The position numbers were made by a program, and so were the translations under genes. The notes beneath the pieces are model-generated. The model was given only the letters and a program-made list of their open reading frames with translations, made no database searches and was not told where the DNA came from. Below, one piece after another: positions 44,233 to 53,692 of a DNA stretch of 64,000 bases. This DNA is from Exilispira sp964581895. GTDB lineage: Bacteria > Spirochaetota > JAAYUW01. The DNA lies in assembly GCA_964581895.1 (NCBI GenBank), contig CAZOPR010000004.1:248001-312000 (forward strand), read 5' to 3'. Each line of letters starts with the position of its first letter. The first letter of the stretch is position 1.

Positions 44233-45486
44233 ATGGACCCAAAACCTGGTTATGCAGATGCAATAGTCGGACTTCAATGGGGAGACGAAGGTAAAGCCAA
44301 AATAGTGGATCTTTTAAGCTTAAACTATGATTATACTATTAGAGTGCAAGGTGGAGCAAATGCTGGACATACAGTTGTGCATAAAGAGAAAAAATTTATT
44401 TTTCATCTTATTCCTTCATCAGTACTAAATGAAAAATCTATATCTATTATTGGAAACGGAGTTGTTTTTGATCCAAAAGTCTTTTTGGAAGAACTTTCTT
44501 CTTTAAGAAATTTTGATAAAAATATAGAAAAAAGAATAGTAATTTCAGATAAAGCAACTTTGGTTTTACCTATCCATAAAAAAATAGATAAAATAAGAGA
44601 TGAAATACTAAAAATCGGAACTACCAAAAGAGGAATCGGTCCTGCATATGAATCAAAAGTTGCAAGAGTTGCCATAAAACTTTTTGATCTTGTAGCTGAT
44701 GATTGGCTAAAAAAGTTAAAACTTTTGATTCAATATTATGGATATGATCCAGATGGTGAAGAATTTAATGAAAATAAGAACTTTATCTTAAAATATAAAC
44801 CATATATTTTGCCTTTTATTGATGATAGTGAAAGAATGGTTATAAAAGCTCTTCTTAAAAATAAAAAAATTTTATGTGAAGGTGCACAAGGTGCTGCTTT
44901 GGATATTGATTTTGGCACATATCCTTATGTTACTTCTTCTAATACAATTGTCTCTTCGATATTTTCTGGAGGAGGAATTCCACTGCGAAGTTTAAGAAAT
45001 GTTTTTGGGTTATTTAAAATATATTGTACAAGAGTAGGAAATGGTCCTTTTCCCACAGAAATAACAGATGAACTTGCAAATAAGATAAGGGATGATGGAA
45101 GAGAATATGGTTCTACAACAGGAAGACCAAGAAGAATAGGATGGCTTGATCTTCCAATGATAAAATATTACGCAAGATTAACTGGAACTTCACATTTGAT
45201 ACTAACAAAGGCAGATATCTTTTGTAATTTTTCTGAATTTAAAGTCTGTGTTGCTTATCAAAATAATTCCACATTAGAGGTTATTGAAGAATATCCACCA
45301 GCAAGCATACATTTGCATACACCTATTTATAAAGTATTTAAGGGATTTTCAAGTTTTGATTCAATAGAATTTAAGCAGTTTATTAAATTTGTTGAAGAGT
45401 ATTTGAATCTACCTATTTATATGGTTTCAACTGGACCTGAAAAAGATGAATATTTAATCTTAAAACCAGATATTTATGAAATTTAA
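44233..45486 (+). CDS. purA: Adenylosuccinate synthetase
   Basis: 417 residues, the expected length. GTP and catalytic loop VGLQWGDEGKAK near residue 12 (Ala replaces the usual second Gly of GDEGKGK), then GGANAGHTVV with the IMP-site His, GIGPAYE, EGAQGAALDIDFGTYP, TRVGNGPFPTE and TGRPRRIGWLDL. Makes adenylosuccinate from IMP, Asp and GTP; the next enzyme, PurB, is encoded 5 kb away. GAGG precedes the ATG. Not in an obvious operon, though tetR follows 59 bases later on the same strand. Confidence 0.97.
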   Translation: MDPKPGYADAIVGLQWGDEGKAKIVDLLSLNYDYTIRVQGGANAGHTVVHKEKKFIFHLIPSSVLNEKSISIIGNGVVFDPKVFLEELSSLRNFDKNIEKRIVISDKATLVLPIHKKIDKIRDEILKIGTTKRGIGPAYESKVARVAIKLFDLVADDWLKKLKLLIQYYGYDPDGEEFNENKNFILKYKPYILPFIDDSERMVIKALLKNKKILCEGAQGAALDIDFGTYPYVTSSNTIVSSIFSGGGIPLRSLRNVFGLFKIYCTRVGNGPFPTEITDELANKIRDDGREYGSTTGRPRRIGWLDLPMIKYYARLTGTSHLILTKADIFCNFSEFKVCVAYQNNSTLEVIEEYPPASIHLHTPIYKVFKGFSSFDSIEFKQFIKFVEEYLNLPIYMVSTGPEKDEYLILKPDIYEI

Positions 45487-45545
45487 TTTGAAAAAAGCAA
45501 AAAAGGAAAATTAAAAGAAATAAATAACAAAAAAAAGAAGAAAGA

Positions 45546-46175
45546 ATGGAAAAAGATAAAATTAATTTTTTTGCTGATATTAATACAACAAGGGGAAAAA
45601 TTATCAGCGTTGCCTGCGATATATTAAAGGAAGGGAATTATCAGGCTATGACTACAGCAATTATTGCAAAAGCTGCTGGAATATCTGAAGGAACAATATA
45701 TAGATATTTTAATTCAAAAAAGGAGATTTTACTTACCATCTTAGATGAGTTGAATAATTATTTTGTAAAAACTTTTTTTTCTGGTGTTGACAACAATAAA
45801 AGCATTAATGAAAAGCTAAATATAATTGGAGGTAATTTTTTCATTCACAAAGATGAACTTGCCAGCCTCTATTCAATAATGTTTAAGGTCTTTTCTGAGG
45901 TTTCAGATCTAGATGTAAGGGAAAGATTTAAGCAAATCTATGAAAAAATCTTAAATCAAATAACTTATTTATTGTTAGGGAAAGATTTAAATGAAAAAGA
46001 TCTAATAAATTCTTCTATCTTTTCAACATATTTCTTATGGGGCGCTGGGGAACTTCTCTGGAAACTTGATATAGTTAATGATGGAAAAATATTAAATAAA
46101 GAGATAATTCAAAAAATGTTAAATATGATTTCAAAAATAATAGAAATGGAAATGGATAAAAAATGTAAGAATTAA
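45546..46175 (+). CDS. TetR family transcriptional regulator
   Basis: 209 residues. N-terminal helix-turn-helix: IISVACDILKEGNYQAMTTA, IIAKAAGISEGTIYRYFNSK near residue 40, then a helical ligand domain. FadR/YsiA-like regulators of fatty acid degradation share this look. Its stop overlaps the following short-chain dehydrogenase frame, and an acyl-CoA synthetase gene lies convergent beyond, so it may control lipid metabolism genes. Effector unknown. Confidence 0.9.
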   Translation: MEKDKINFFADINTTRGKIISVACDILKEGNYQAMTTAIIAKAAGISEGTIYRYFNSKKEILLTILDELNNYFVKTFFSGVDNNKSINEKLNIIGGNFFIHKDELASLYSIMFKVFSEVSDLDVRERFKQIYEKILNQITYLLLGKDLNEKDLINSSIFSTYFLWGAGELLWKLDIVNDGKILNKEIIQKMLNMISKIIEMEMDKKCKN

Positions 46176-46972
46176 AAGGTAAAACAATTCTTATAACAGG
46201 GGCTTCAAGTGGTATAGGACGTCAGCTTGCAATATCATGTGCAAAATTAAAACCAGATTCTTTAATAATTTCAGCAAGAAGGATTGAAAAACTTAAAGAG
46301 ATTGAAAATCTCTTTCCCAATATCCAGATCATTTCAATAAAAACCGATTTATCGAATATTGAAGGGATAGATGATTTTTTGAAACAGATTGAGCCTTATA
46401 AAGACAAGATTACCCATGTTTTTAATAATGCTGGTTTTGGTTGGTATGGTTTTTTTAGTCAAATGCCTGACGAAAAAATAGTTGAAATGATTAATTTAAA
46501 TATTTTAGCATTAACAAAGATTACAAAGTTTTTTTTGGATAAAGATTCCCTTCAAAAAATGGATAATTCCATACATATATTTAACATTGGTTCAATTGCA
46601 GGATTTTTCCCAGTACAGGGAATAGCCATGTACAGCGCAACTAAATCTTTTGTTGATTCTTTTACAAGAAGTTTACATTCTGAATATGCAAAAAATAAAA
46701 ATGTCTTTTTAACCTTAGTACTACCAGGTGCAATAAAAACAGATTTTTTTAATGTCGCACAAAATACAAAAGGTTCTCAAAAAATCAAACTAAATCTATT
46801 TGAATTACCTGTCGAAAAAGCTGTTTCATATTTAATTAAAGGGATATTTAGGAAGAAAAAAGTAATTTATATCCCAAACTTAATGAAAATAACACCTTTT
46901 ATTGGTTTTACTTTTGGAAAATTGATAAGAAGTCTTGGTCCTATCTTATTAAATAAAGAAAATAATAACTAA
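46163..46972 (+). CDS. Short-chain dehydrogenase lacking a usable start (stop at codon 2)
   Basis: The frame from 46169 reads ELKGKTILITGASSGIGRQL, a typical SDR N-terminus, then FNNAGFGWYG, and the catalytic Tyr-Lys in AMYSATKSF, ending at 46972 (267 residues). Directly upstream comes an ATG (46163) followed at once by TAA, so the natural start is separated from the body by a stop. The next conventional start, a TTG at 46379, would delete the whole nucleotide-binding loop. Options are a nonsense mutation, a one-base error, initiation at a rare codon such as ATT or ATA, or reinitiation after the tetR stop (46173-46175) that overlaps here. It overlaps the tetR 3' end in another frame. Confidence 0.7.
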
Positions 46973-46981
46973 TAGATTTTT

Positions 46982-49009
46982 TTACTTACCCTTTTCCTTA
47001 TGAAATATTTTATTAATAAGGTCATGGTACTTTTCTTCGACATATTTTCTTTTTATTTTTAAACTTTGAGTCAACTCTTTACCGATTTCAAATTTATTTT
47101 TTATAGGTATTATGGTCGCTATTTTTTCAAATGGTTTGAATCCAGTTTCTTTGGAAATCAATTTATTTACTTCATTTTTGATAGCCTGAATAATAGTTGG
47201 ATGATTGATCAAATCTTCCTGTAAAATTTCAGATAGAGGTATCTGATATGTGTTTGCGAGATTTTTCAGTTCTTCTTCATCAATTGCAAGTATTGCTGCA
47301 AGATTTTTCTTATCCTGCCCTATGACAACTGCATGAGCAATTAAAGAAGATTCTTTAAGCTTATCCTCTATCTTTTCTGGTTCTACATTTTCTCCGCCTG
47401 AAAGTACAATGGTATCTTTCATTCTACCAACTAGTACAATATCGTTATTGAAAGATTTTATTGCAAGATCCCCAGTATTAAGCCAGCCATTGGATGTTAG
47501 CACTGCTTCAGTTGCTGCTTTGTTTTTATAATAGCCAGACATTACTTGGGGACCTTTTACAAATAAGACTCCCTTTTTACCATTAGAGACTTGCTTCCCA
47601 TTTTCATCTACAATTAAAATTTCAGTATTGGCAAAAGGAGTTCCAGTTGCTCCTATTGTATTTTTTTCATATGAACGAGATATAATTCCAGGAGCACATT
47701 CTGTCATTCCATATGCATTTAATAATGTAATACCAATGGAATTAAAAAATATATCTAAATAAAGTGGAAGTGAACCACCACCAGAGATTGCTGCCCTTAA
47801 TCTTCCTCCTACTTTTTCTTTTATTGGCTTAAAAATAAGATTTGAGGCAAGCTTTAATGGGAGAAGAAGAACAAGTCTAATTAAATGAGATAAAGATTTG
47901 AATAATTTTTCTAACATTAGCTCTTTTCTAAAAATTAAGTATGCACCAGTCAAATATTGATATGAAAATAGATAATATTTGCCAATAGAAACAAAAAACC
48001 TGAATAGAGTTTGTTTTATGCTCTTTTGTTGTTTAATTGTCTTTATAAGTTTTTGATAAACTGTTTCCCATATTCTTGGAACTGAAATTAATATATCAGG
48101 TTTTTCATTTGACAAATCTTCTGAAAAATATTTAGTTGATGAATATACGAAAGTCATTCCAGCAGATAGTCCACAATATTCAAAAGCTCTATCGAAAACA
48201 TGCCATGAAGGAAGTATCAGTAAGGTTTTATCTCCTTTTTTTAAGTTAAGTCTCATTCTTGGAGTATTAGAAATTACATTTTGCATGAAATTTCTATGGT
48301 TAAGCATTACTCCTTTAGGATTTCCAGTGGTCCCAGAGGTGTAAATTATAGAAACAAGAGTATTTGGATTTAGATCTTTTTTATAACTTGATAGAAAATC
48401 TGGATTATCTGAAACGATTTTTTCTCCATTTAATAACAACTCAGAATAGCTAATTATAGGGATTTCATTAATATAATTTTTATAAGGTTCAAATATTTCT
48501 TTATTGTAAGGTTCGATTATGAATATTTTCTTCAACCTCTTAAAAGCATCAAAATAATCATTTATAGAAGGATTATTTTCCAAATTACCATTGATAAAAA
48601 ATTCAATTAAATTTTTTAATGAATTAGAATCTTCAATAACTAGAAAACTTGAATCGCTATGAAACAAAATAAATGCAGCTTCTGAAGGTGTTGTGTCTGA
48701 ACCTCTTGGTACAGAAACAGCACCTATATTCATTAAAGCTAAATCTGTAATTATCCATTCATATCTATTATTGCAGAAAAAAGCAACATGATCCTCTTTT
48801 AAAACCCCTTCACTTAAAAAGCCACCAGCAAGTTTCAATATATCTTGATGAAATTCTTTATACTTTTTTTCCACCCATCCATTTTCTGTCCTGAACTTAT
48901 GCGAAATTCTATTGGGATAAAACCTTGCTATTTCAACAGGTAAATCGATTAAAAGTTTTTGTGGAAGGTTTATTTTTTCTTTGTTTTTTAAGCTGATTTT
49001 AATTTTCAT
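46982..49009 (-). CDS. AMP-binding long-chain acyl-CoA synthetase
   Basis: 675 residues. Adenylate-forming motifs: IIYTSGTTGNPKGVMLNHRN near 215, GMTECAPGI, GWLNTGDLA and VLVGRMKDTIVLSGGENVEP. The N-terminus and the ~40-residue helix region before AISGGGSLP are as in long-chain acyl-CoA ligases. Activates fatty acids with ATP and CoA. Its ATG overlaps the purB stop by four bases, so the two genes are translationally coupled. Confidence 0.92.
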   Translation of the reverse strand: MKIKISLKNKEKINLPQKLLIDLPVEIARFYPNRISHKFRTENGWVEKKYKEFHQDILKLAGGFLSEGVLKEDHVAFFCNNRYEWIITDLALMNIGAVSVPRGSDTTPSEAAFILFHSDSSFLVIEDSNSLKNLIEFFINGNLENNPSINDYFDAFKRLKKIFIIEPYNKEIFEPYKNYINEIPIISYSELLLNGEKIVSDNPDFLSSYKKDLNPNTLVSIIYTSGTTGNPKGVMLNHRNFMQNVISNTPRMRLNLKKGDKTLLILPSWHVFDRAFEYCGLSAGMTFVYSSTKYFSEDLSNEKPDILISVPRIWETVYQKLIKTIKQQKSIKQTLFRFFVSIGKYYLFSYQYLTGAYLIFRKELMLEKLFKSLSHLIRLVLLLPLKLASNLIFKPIKEKVGGRLRAAISGGGSLPLYLDIFFNSIGITLLNAYGMTECAPGIISRSYEKNTIGATGTPFANTEILIVDENGKQVSNGKKGVLFVKGPQVMSGYYKNKAATEAVLTSNGWLNTGDLAIKSFNNDIVLVGRMKDTIVLSGGENVEPEKIEDKLKESSLIAHAVVIGQDKKNLAAILAIDEEELKNLANTYQIPLSEILQEDLINHPTIIQAIKNEVNKLISKETGFKPFEKIATIIPIKNKFEIGKELTQSLKIKRKYVEEKYHDLINKIFHKEKGK

Positions 49010-50418
49010 ATTTTTTTCCTTTTTATTTTTTCATTTTCTTCAATCTCTTCACATATTTTTTCAGTAATATCGATAGATTCTCCTATATAATCTTTTACCT
49101 TTAAGCCAGAAATCCTTTTTTTATCATTTAAATCAATATTACTTGATTCAATAATTTTATATAAGGTTTCATAGTCTATCTCTTTTCCTCTTGTGGCTTC
49201 TTTAAGTAGTTCATAACCATCTTTTATTCTATTTTTTCTTAAAATAGTTTGCACAGCTTCAGCAAGAACTTCAGGATGAGATTCAAGTTCTTTTTCCAAA
49301 TATTGCCTATTAAAAACTATCTTTGAAAGACCATTTTTCAAACTACTAAGTCCTAATTCAAAATGCCCAAAGACAAGACCTAAGTTTCTTAAAACAGTTG
49401 AGTCGGAAAGATCCCTTTGCAAGAAAGTTACAGGCAATTTCCTAACAAAAAATTGAGAAATCGCTATAACAACTTCCATATTACCCCAGCAATTTTCAAA
49501 ATCTATAGGATTAATCTTATGGGGCATTGTCGATGAGCCGATTTCTCCTTCTTTTGGTTTTTGTTTTAAGTAGTTTATTAGACCATAAAGCCAGATATCT
49601 TTACATAGATCAATTATAATGCTGCTAAGTAAAGAAAGCTCGCTACAGATTCTACATATCCAATCATGAGGTTCAATCTGTTTTGTAACCTTAGAATTTT
49701 TTAATCCGATTGATTCAATAAATTTTGCCGATTGGTCCATCCAGTTTAATTCTGGGTAAGCTATCTTCAATGCTGCAAAATTGCCAACAGCCCCGTTAAG
49801 TTTAGCTTCTATTGGTAAAGATTTAATTATTTTTAAGCTTTTGTTAATCCTTTCAATAAAGTATGAAAGCTCTTTACCAAAAGTTGATGGCGTCGCACTT
49901 TGTCCATGCGTATGACCTAATATTACTATATCTTTTGAAGTAATGGTAATTTTTTTCAACTCCTTTATTAACTCTTCAATATTAGGAATTAAAAATCTTT
50001 CCCTATAATTTTTAAAATTTATAGCATATGCGATATTTGTAACATCTTCTGAAGTCAATCCGAAATGTAAAAATTCTCTATACTCTTCATTTATTATCTC
50101 TTTTAAAAGATATTCAACAGGTTTTACATCATGTCTAAGTTTTGACTCAAAATCTTTGAATTTTAAAAATTCATCAATCGAAAAACTTTCAAAATAATCA
50201 TCAAGTCTTTTATGAGTATTTTGATCTACCTTTATACCAATTGGTGAATCCTTTCCTAATAAAAAATGAAACCATAAAATTTCGACATGGATTCTACTTT
50301 TAATTAGAGCAAATTCAGAAAAAAACTCAGATAAAAAAGAAATCTGCTCATAGTACCTTCCATCTAATGGGCTAATGGCAAATGCTTGCAAGATTTTATT
50401 ACTTTGAATATCTTTCAT
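49006..50418 (-). CDS. purB: Adenylosuccinate lyase
   Basis: 470 residues, the longer E. coli-type PurB. Family features: SPLDGRYYEQI at the start, FGLTSEDVTN, GHTHGQSATPSTFGKE with the catalytic His, and the fumarase-superfamily signature GSSTMPHKINPIDFEN. Cleaves adenylosuccinate and SAICAR in purine synthesis, following PurA, whose gene is 5 kb away on the other strand. First gene of a two-gene unit with the acyl-CoA synthetase. Confidence 0.96.
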   Translation of the reverse strand: MKDIQSNKILQAFAISPLDGRYYEQISFLSEFFSEFALIKSRIHVEILWFHFLLGKDSPIGIKVDQNTHKRLDDYFESFSIDEFLKFKDFESKLRHDVKPVEYLLKEIINEEYREFLHFGLTSEDVTNIAYAINFKNYRERFLIPNIEELIKELKKITITSKDIVILGHTHGQSATPSTFGKELSYFIERINKSLKIIKSLPIEAKLNGAVGNFAALKIAYPELNWMDQSAKFIESIGLKNSKVTKQIEPHDWICRICSELSLLSSIIIDLCKDIWLYGLINYLKQKPKEGEIGSSTMPHKINPIDFENCWGNMEVVIAISQFFVRKLPVTFLQRDLSDSTVLRNLGLVFGHFELGLSSLKNGLSKIVFNRQYLEKELESHPEVLAEAVQTILRKNRIKDGYELLKEATRGKEIDYETLYKIIESSNIDLNDKKRISGLKVKDYIGESIDITEKICEEIEENEKIKRKKI

Positions 50419-50561
50419 ACATTTCCTTGATATTATTTTTTTTGTTTTTCATATCTATCTCTCTTTATTTTTTATAATTTCTAATTTTACTATTATCTAT
50501 TATATTCTTGGGTCTTGTGCATTTTTAACACTATTTAATTTTATAACTACTAATTTTATTC

Positions 50562-51974
50562 TTAACTATTATATTTTTGCTCATTTTTATCAGGAACAAT
50601 TCCCCATTTTTCAAGTTTATTATAAAGTGTTTTTCTACCAATTCCAGTAATCTGAGCAACTTTAGCTTTATTTTTATATTTTTCTAAAAGATATAGAAGA
50701 TAAATTTTTTCAACCTCTTCTAGAGGAACTCCAGCTTTTATCTTTATTATATTTTCCTCTGACTCATCATTAATTATAAATTCTGCTTTTTTGGACACTT
50801 CATTTATAATATTTTGAGGAATATGTTGAATATCTAAGATAGTTTCTTTGGTTAAAATCACCATGTTTTCTATCACATTCATAAGTTCTCTGACATTTCC
50901 TGGCCATGAATATGCCATTAAAAATTTTAATGCTTTTGGGGTTATTCCATCAATTTGCCTTTGATGTTCTTTAGAAAATCTATCTATAAAATATTTTACA
51001 AGTAAAGGTATATCTTCTGTTCTTTCCCTTAAAGCTGGCATATGAATATGAATTACATTTAATCTAAAGTATAAATCTTCTCTAAAGGTTCCTTCTTTAA
51101 TTTTTTCAAGCAAATCTTTATTTGTTGCAGCTATAATTCTTACATCGATAGTTATAGATTGCTCTCCACCAACTCTCTCAAACTGCTTTGTTTGTATGAC
51201 TCTTAAAAGTTTTACCTGAATATTCTGAGAAACTTCTCCAATTTCATCAAGGAAAATGGTTCCGCCATCTGCAAGCTCGAATCTACCAAGTTTTGTTTTT
51301 ATTGCACCTGTAAAAGCACCTTTTTCATGGCCGAAAAGTTCGCTTTCTAAAAGTGTTTCAGTTAAAGCAGCGCAATTTACTTTTATAAGTTTCCCTTGCC
51401 TTTGTGAAAGCTTATGTATGGCTTCAGCAATCTCTTCTTTTCCTGTTCCTGTTTCCCCAGTTATCAAAATGGATGCTTTTGTAGGGGCGACTTGCTGGAC
51501 AAGTTCATATATCTGAAGCATTTTTTTTGATCTACCTATCAATCTTTGAAAAACAGTGCTTTCAGAAAGTTTTGTTTTTAAGTCCAGATTTTCCTTTTTT
51601 GTTTCTTTCCATTCAATGGCTTTTTTGGCTATTAAAATAATTTTATCTATATTATCAAAAGGTTTTATAAAGAAATCATATACTCCTTCTTTCATCATAG
51701 TCACAGCATCAGATGCGGTAGCCTTACCTGAGATAACTATTACAGGTAGATATGGATAATCATTCTTTATCTTTTGAAATACTTGCTGCCCACTCATCTC
51801 TGGCATAACAAGATCTGTTAAAACAAGATCTACATTATCAATATTTTTATCTATAAAATCGAGTGCAGTAACAGGATTTTGAAAAGTAGAGACAGAAAAT
51901 CCATTCATCTGAAAAAATCTAGCTAAAGCATCAGCAATTGAATATTCATCATCTATAATAACAATTTGCCCCAT
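50562..51974 (-). CDS. NtrC-type sigma-54-dependent response regulator
   Basis: 470 residues. Receiver 1-120 with acidic IIDDE, phospho-acceptor Asp in LVLTDLVMP, and Lys in FFIKPFD. AAA+ domain: Walker A GETGTGKEEIAEAIH near 172, the sigma-54 contact loop GAFTGA, DEIGEVSQNIQ, and WPGNVREL. The C-terminal Fis-type helix-turn-helix is AQITGIGRKTLYNKLEKWGI. The intact GAFTGA implies sigma-54 in this genome. AAGGAG precedes the ATG. No kinase is adjacent. Confidence 0.96.
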   Translation of the reverse strand: MGQIVIIDDEYSIADALARFFQMNGFSVSTFQNPVTALDFIDKNIDNVDLVLTDLVMPEMSGQQVFQKIKNDYPYLPVIVISGKATASDAVTMMKEGVYDFFIKPFDNIDKIILIAKKAIEWKETKKENLDLKTKLSESTVFQRLIGRSKKMLQIYELVQQVAPTKASILITGETGTGKEEIAEAIHKLSQRQGKLIKVNCAALTETLLESELFGHEKGAFTGAIKTKLGRFELADGGTIFLDEIGEVSQNIQVKLLRVIQTKQFERVGGEQSITIDVRIIAATNKDLLEKIKEGTFREDLYFRLNVIHIHMPALRERTEDIPLLVKYFIDRFSKEHQRQIDGITPKALKFLMAYSWPGNVRELMNVIENMVILTKETILDIQHIPQNIINEVSKKAEFIINDESEENIIKIKAGVPLEEVEKIYLLYLLEKYKNKAKVAQITGIGRKTLYNKLEKWGIVPDKNEQKYNS

Positions 51975-52080
51975 AAGCTCCTTTTTAAGGTATTATAATT
52001 AAACAAAATTTATCAATAAAAAATTTAATATAAGTAATAGATGTAAATCAAAAACTTAAAAAAATTAAAACAATCAAAAC

Positions 52081-52175
52081 AAAAAAGAGAAACTCAAAAA
52101 TAAAACCATCAAAATAAAATTATAAAACTTCAAAAAACAAACATAAAAGTAAAAAAGAGAAACTCAAAAATAAAA
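52081..52175. repeat. 25-bp direct repeat, two copies 70 bp apart
   Basis: An identical 25-base A-rich string (starting AAAAAAGAGAAACTCAAAAA) occurs at 52081-52105 and 52151-52175, in the gap between the NtrC-type gene and the TPR gene. The remainder of 51975-52197 is A-rich with no gene. Confidence 0.7.
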
Positions 52176-52197
52176 AACAAGAAAAAAAATATAAATA

Positions 52198-53556
52198 TCA
52201 AACTGAAATGGATTCAAAAATTTCTAAAAGCTTAATTTTGTCTATCAATGTTACATCTCTATTTTCTGACCATTTCTTTGCATTTTCTGGGAATTCACCT
52301 GGATATATTATATACATTTTAGAGCAATTTGAACTTAACATCTTCTCTTTCATCAAATATAGTTCATCATCTGTAAAACTATCATTCATAGTTCTATAAA
52401 ATATAAAAAAATGGTTGTCTTTTTTATTTGTGCTATCTGGTGATAGATTTGATGGTATTCCTATTGCATAAACAAATCTATCATAAAAAATAGTCTCTAA
52501 AGGTTTATATTTGAAAAAACTTAATATTCTATTAATCATAATTTCAAAATCGCTTTTTTTGGATATCATATATTCTTTAAGTTTATCATTAACTGAAAGC
52601 TCACTATAAAGTGAGATTTTTGTTTGGACATCTTTATAGTCAGCCTTTTCCATATAGACTTCTCTGAAATATTCCATCGCTTTATCAATATTTCCAAGTT
52701 TTTCATAGCATAGACCGACATTATATTTTGCAAGCAGTAAATTTTCCTTATCATTAATATTTGATAAAGATTTAAGGTAAAAATTTAATGCTTCCTCTAT
52801 TTTACCGGAATTATATAGCAAATTTCCAAGATTTAAGTAAGTTAAACCTTTAAATTTATTTGAATATACAGCTTTTGAAAAATAGATCAAAGCATTATTT
52901 CCTTGAGACTGCCTTAATGCTAATAATCCAAGATAATAATATGAATCATAAAATTTCGGTGAAAGTTCAATGGCTTTTTTTAAGTGATATTCACAATCGG
53001 CATTTAGTCCAGTCATATAATAAAGTCTTCCGAGATTATAATGGGCAATAGGATTGGCATTATTAAGCAACAATGCCTGTTTATAGTAGTTTGTAGCATT
53101 TCCAAATTTTTTCTTAGAAAAAAAGATATCTCCTATTTGCATTAAATAATAAGGATCATTCGGATATTGTTTTGCTAAAATAAGATACTCACCTAAAGCA
53201 TCATCGACTCTACCCATTCTATTAAGTAATTCAGCAAGTTTAATGTGTATGACAAGTTGTTCAGAATCAGAAATAAAACCACCCTCTTTAAGACATTTTT
53301 GATATTCCATTACAGCGGTATTGATATCACCTTTTTTTTCAAATATTTCACCAAGATACATATGAGTTCGAGGTGTCGCTTTGCCATCCTGGATAATTTT
53401 AGTTAATTTTGTAAGTGCTTCATCAAGATTATTATTATCTATAAGTTGCTTTATAGAATCAAGTTTTAAAGCTGGAGTTTGAACTATTAATAAATAAACA
53501 ACAGCTGAAACAATTATGACTATGATAACGATAGGTATTATAATTACTAAGCTCAT
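52198..53556 (-). CDS. Membrane-anchored TPR protein with possible Mrr-like C-terminal domain
   Basis: 452 residues from the ATG at 53556 (a TTG one codon earlier is possible; no ribosome site is seen). N-terminal membrane helix (SLVIIIPIVIIVIIVSAVVYLLI), then about eight TPR units between residues 35 and 310 (for example PIAHYNLGRLYYMTGLNADC, AKYNVGLCYEKLGNIDKAME). The last ~115 residues are different: FFIFYRTMNDSF and KMYIIYPGEFPENAKKWSEN followed by VTLIDKIKLLEIFE resemble the end of the Mrr-type nuclease fold, but the catalytic D-QxK residues are not evident. Likely a scaffold with a non-catalytic nuclease-like tail. Confidence 0.78.
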   Translation of the reverse strand: MSLVIIIPIVIIVIIVSAVVYLLIVQTPALKLDSIKQLIDNNNLDEALTKLTKIIQDGKATPRTHMYLGEIFEKKGDINTAVMEYQKCLKEGGFISDSEQLVIHIKLAELLNRMGRVDDALGEYLILAKQYPNDPYYLMQIGDIFFSKKKFGNATNYYKQALLLNNANPIAHYNLGRLYYMTGLNADCEYHLKKAIELSPKFYDSYYYLGLLALRQSQGNNALIYFSKAVYSNKFKGLTYLNLGNLLYNSGKIEEALNFYLKSLSNINDKENLLLAKYNVGLCYEKLGNIDKAMEYFREVYMEKADYKDVQTKISLYSELSVNDKLKEYMISKKSDFEIMINRILSFFKYKPLETIFYDRFVYAIGIPSNLSPDSTNKKDNHFFIFYRTMNDSFTDDELYLMKEKMLSSNCSKMYIIYPGEFPENAKKWSENRDVTLIDKIKLLEIFESISV

Positions 53557-53692
53557 CAACTACATTATAAGATTAAGATTAAAAATTTCAATAATTGAAT
53601 TGATCAGTCTAAAAAAAAAATTAAATTGTGATAAAAAAAATGTAACTTTAACTAATTTAAAATGTAACTTTAGCAGATAAAAACTGATTTAT

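Noticed and set aside
46161..46175. Slippery A-run (AAA AAA T) as a frameshift fusing tetR to the dehydrogenase
   Set aside because: A -1 shift there enters ATG followed by TAA in the new frame, so no fusion can be made.
46379..46972. TTG at 46379 as the dehydrogenase start
   Set aside because: It would remove the nucleotide-binding loop and first strands, while the frame upstream is clearly homologous to SDR N-termini.
52081..52175. GAGAAACTC in the 25-bp repeats as terminators
   Set aside because: The stem is only three pairs and the copies are simply part of a direct repeat.
53637..53672. 14-bp direct repeat AAAATGTAACTTTA as a regulatory site
   Set aside because: It lies downstream of the dehydrogenase gene in AT-rich sequence, with no stem or gene start to relate it to.
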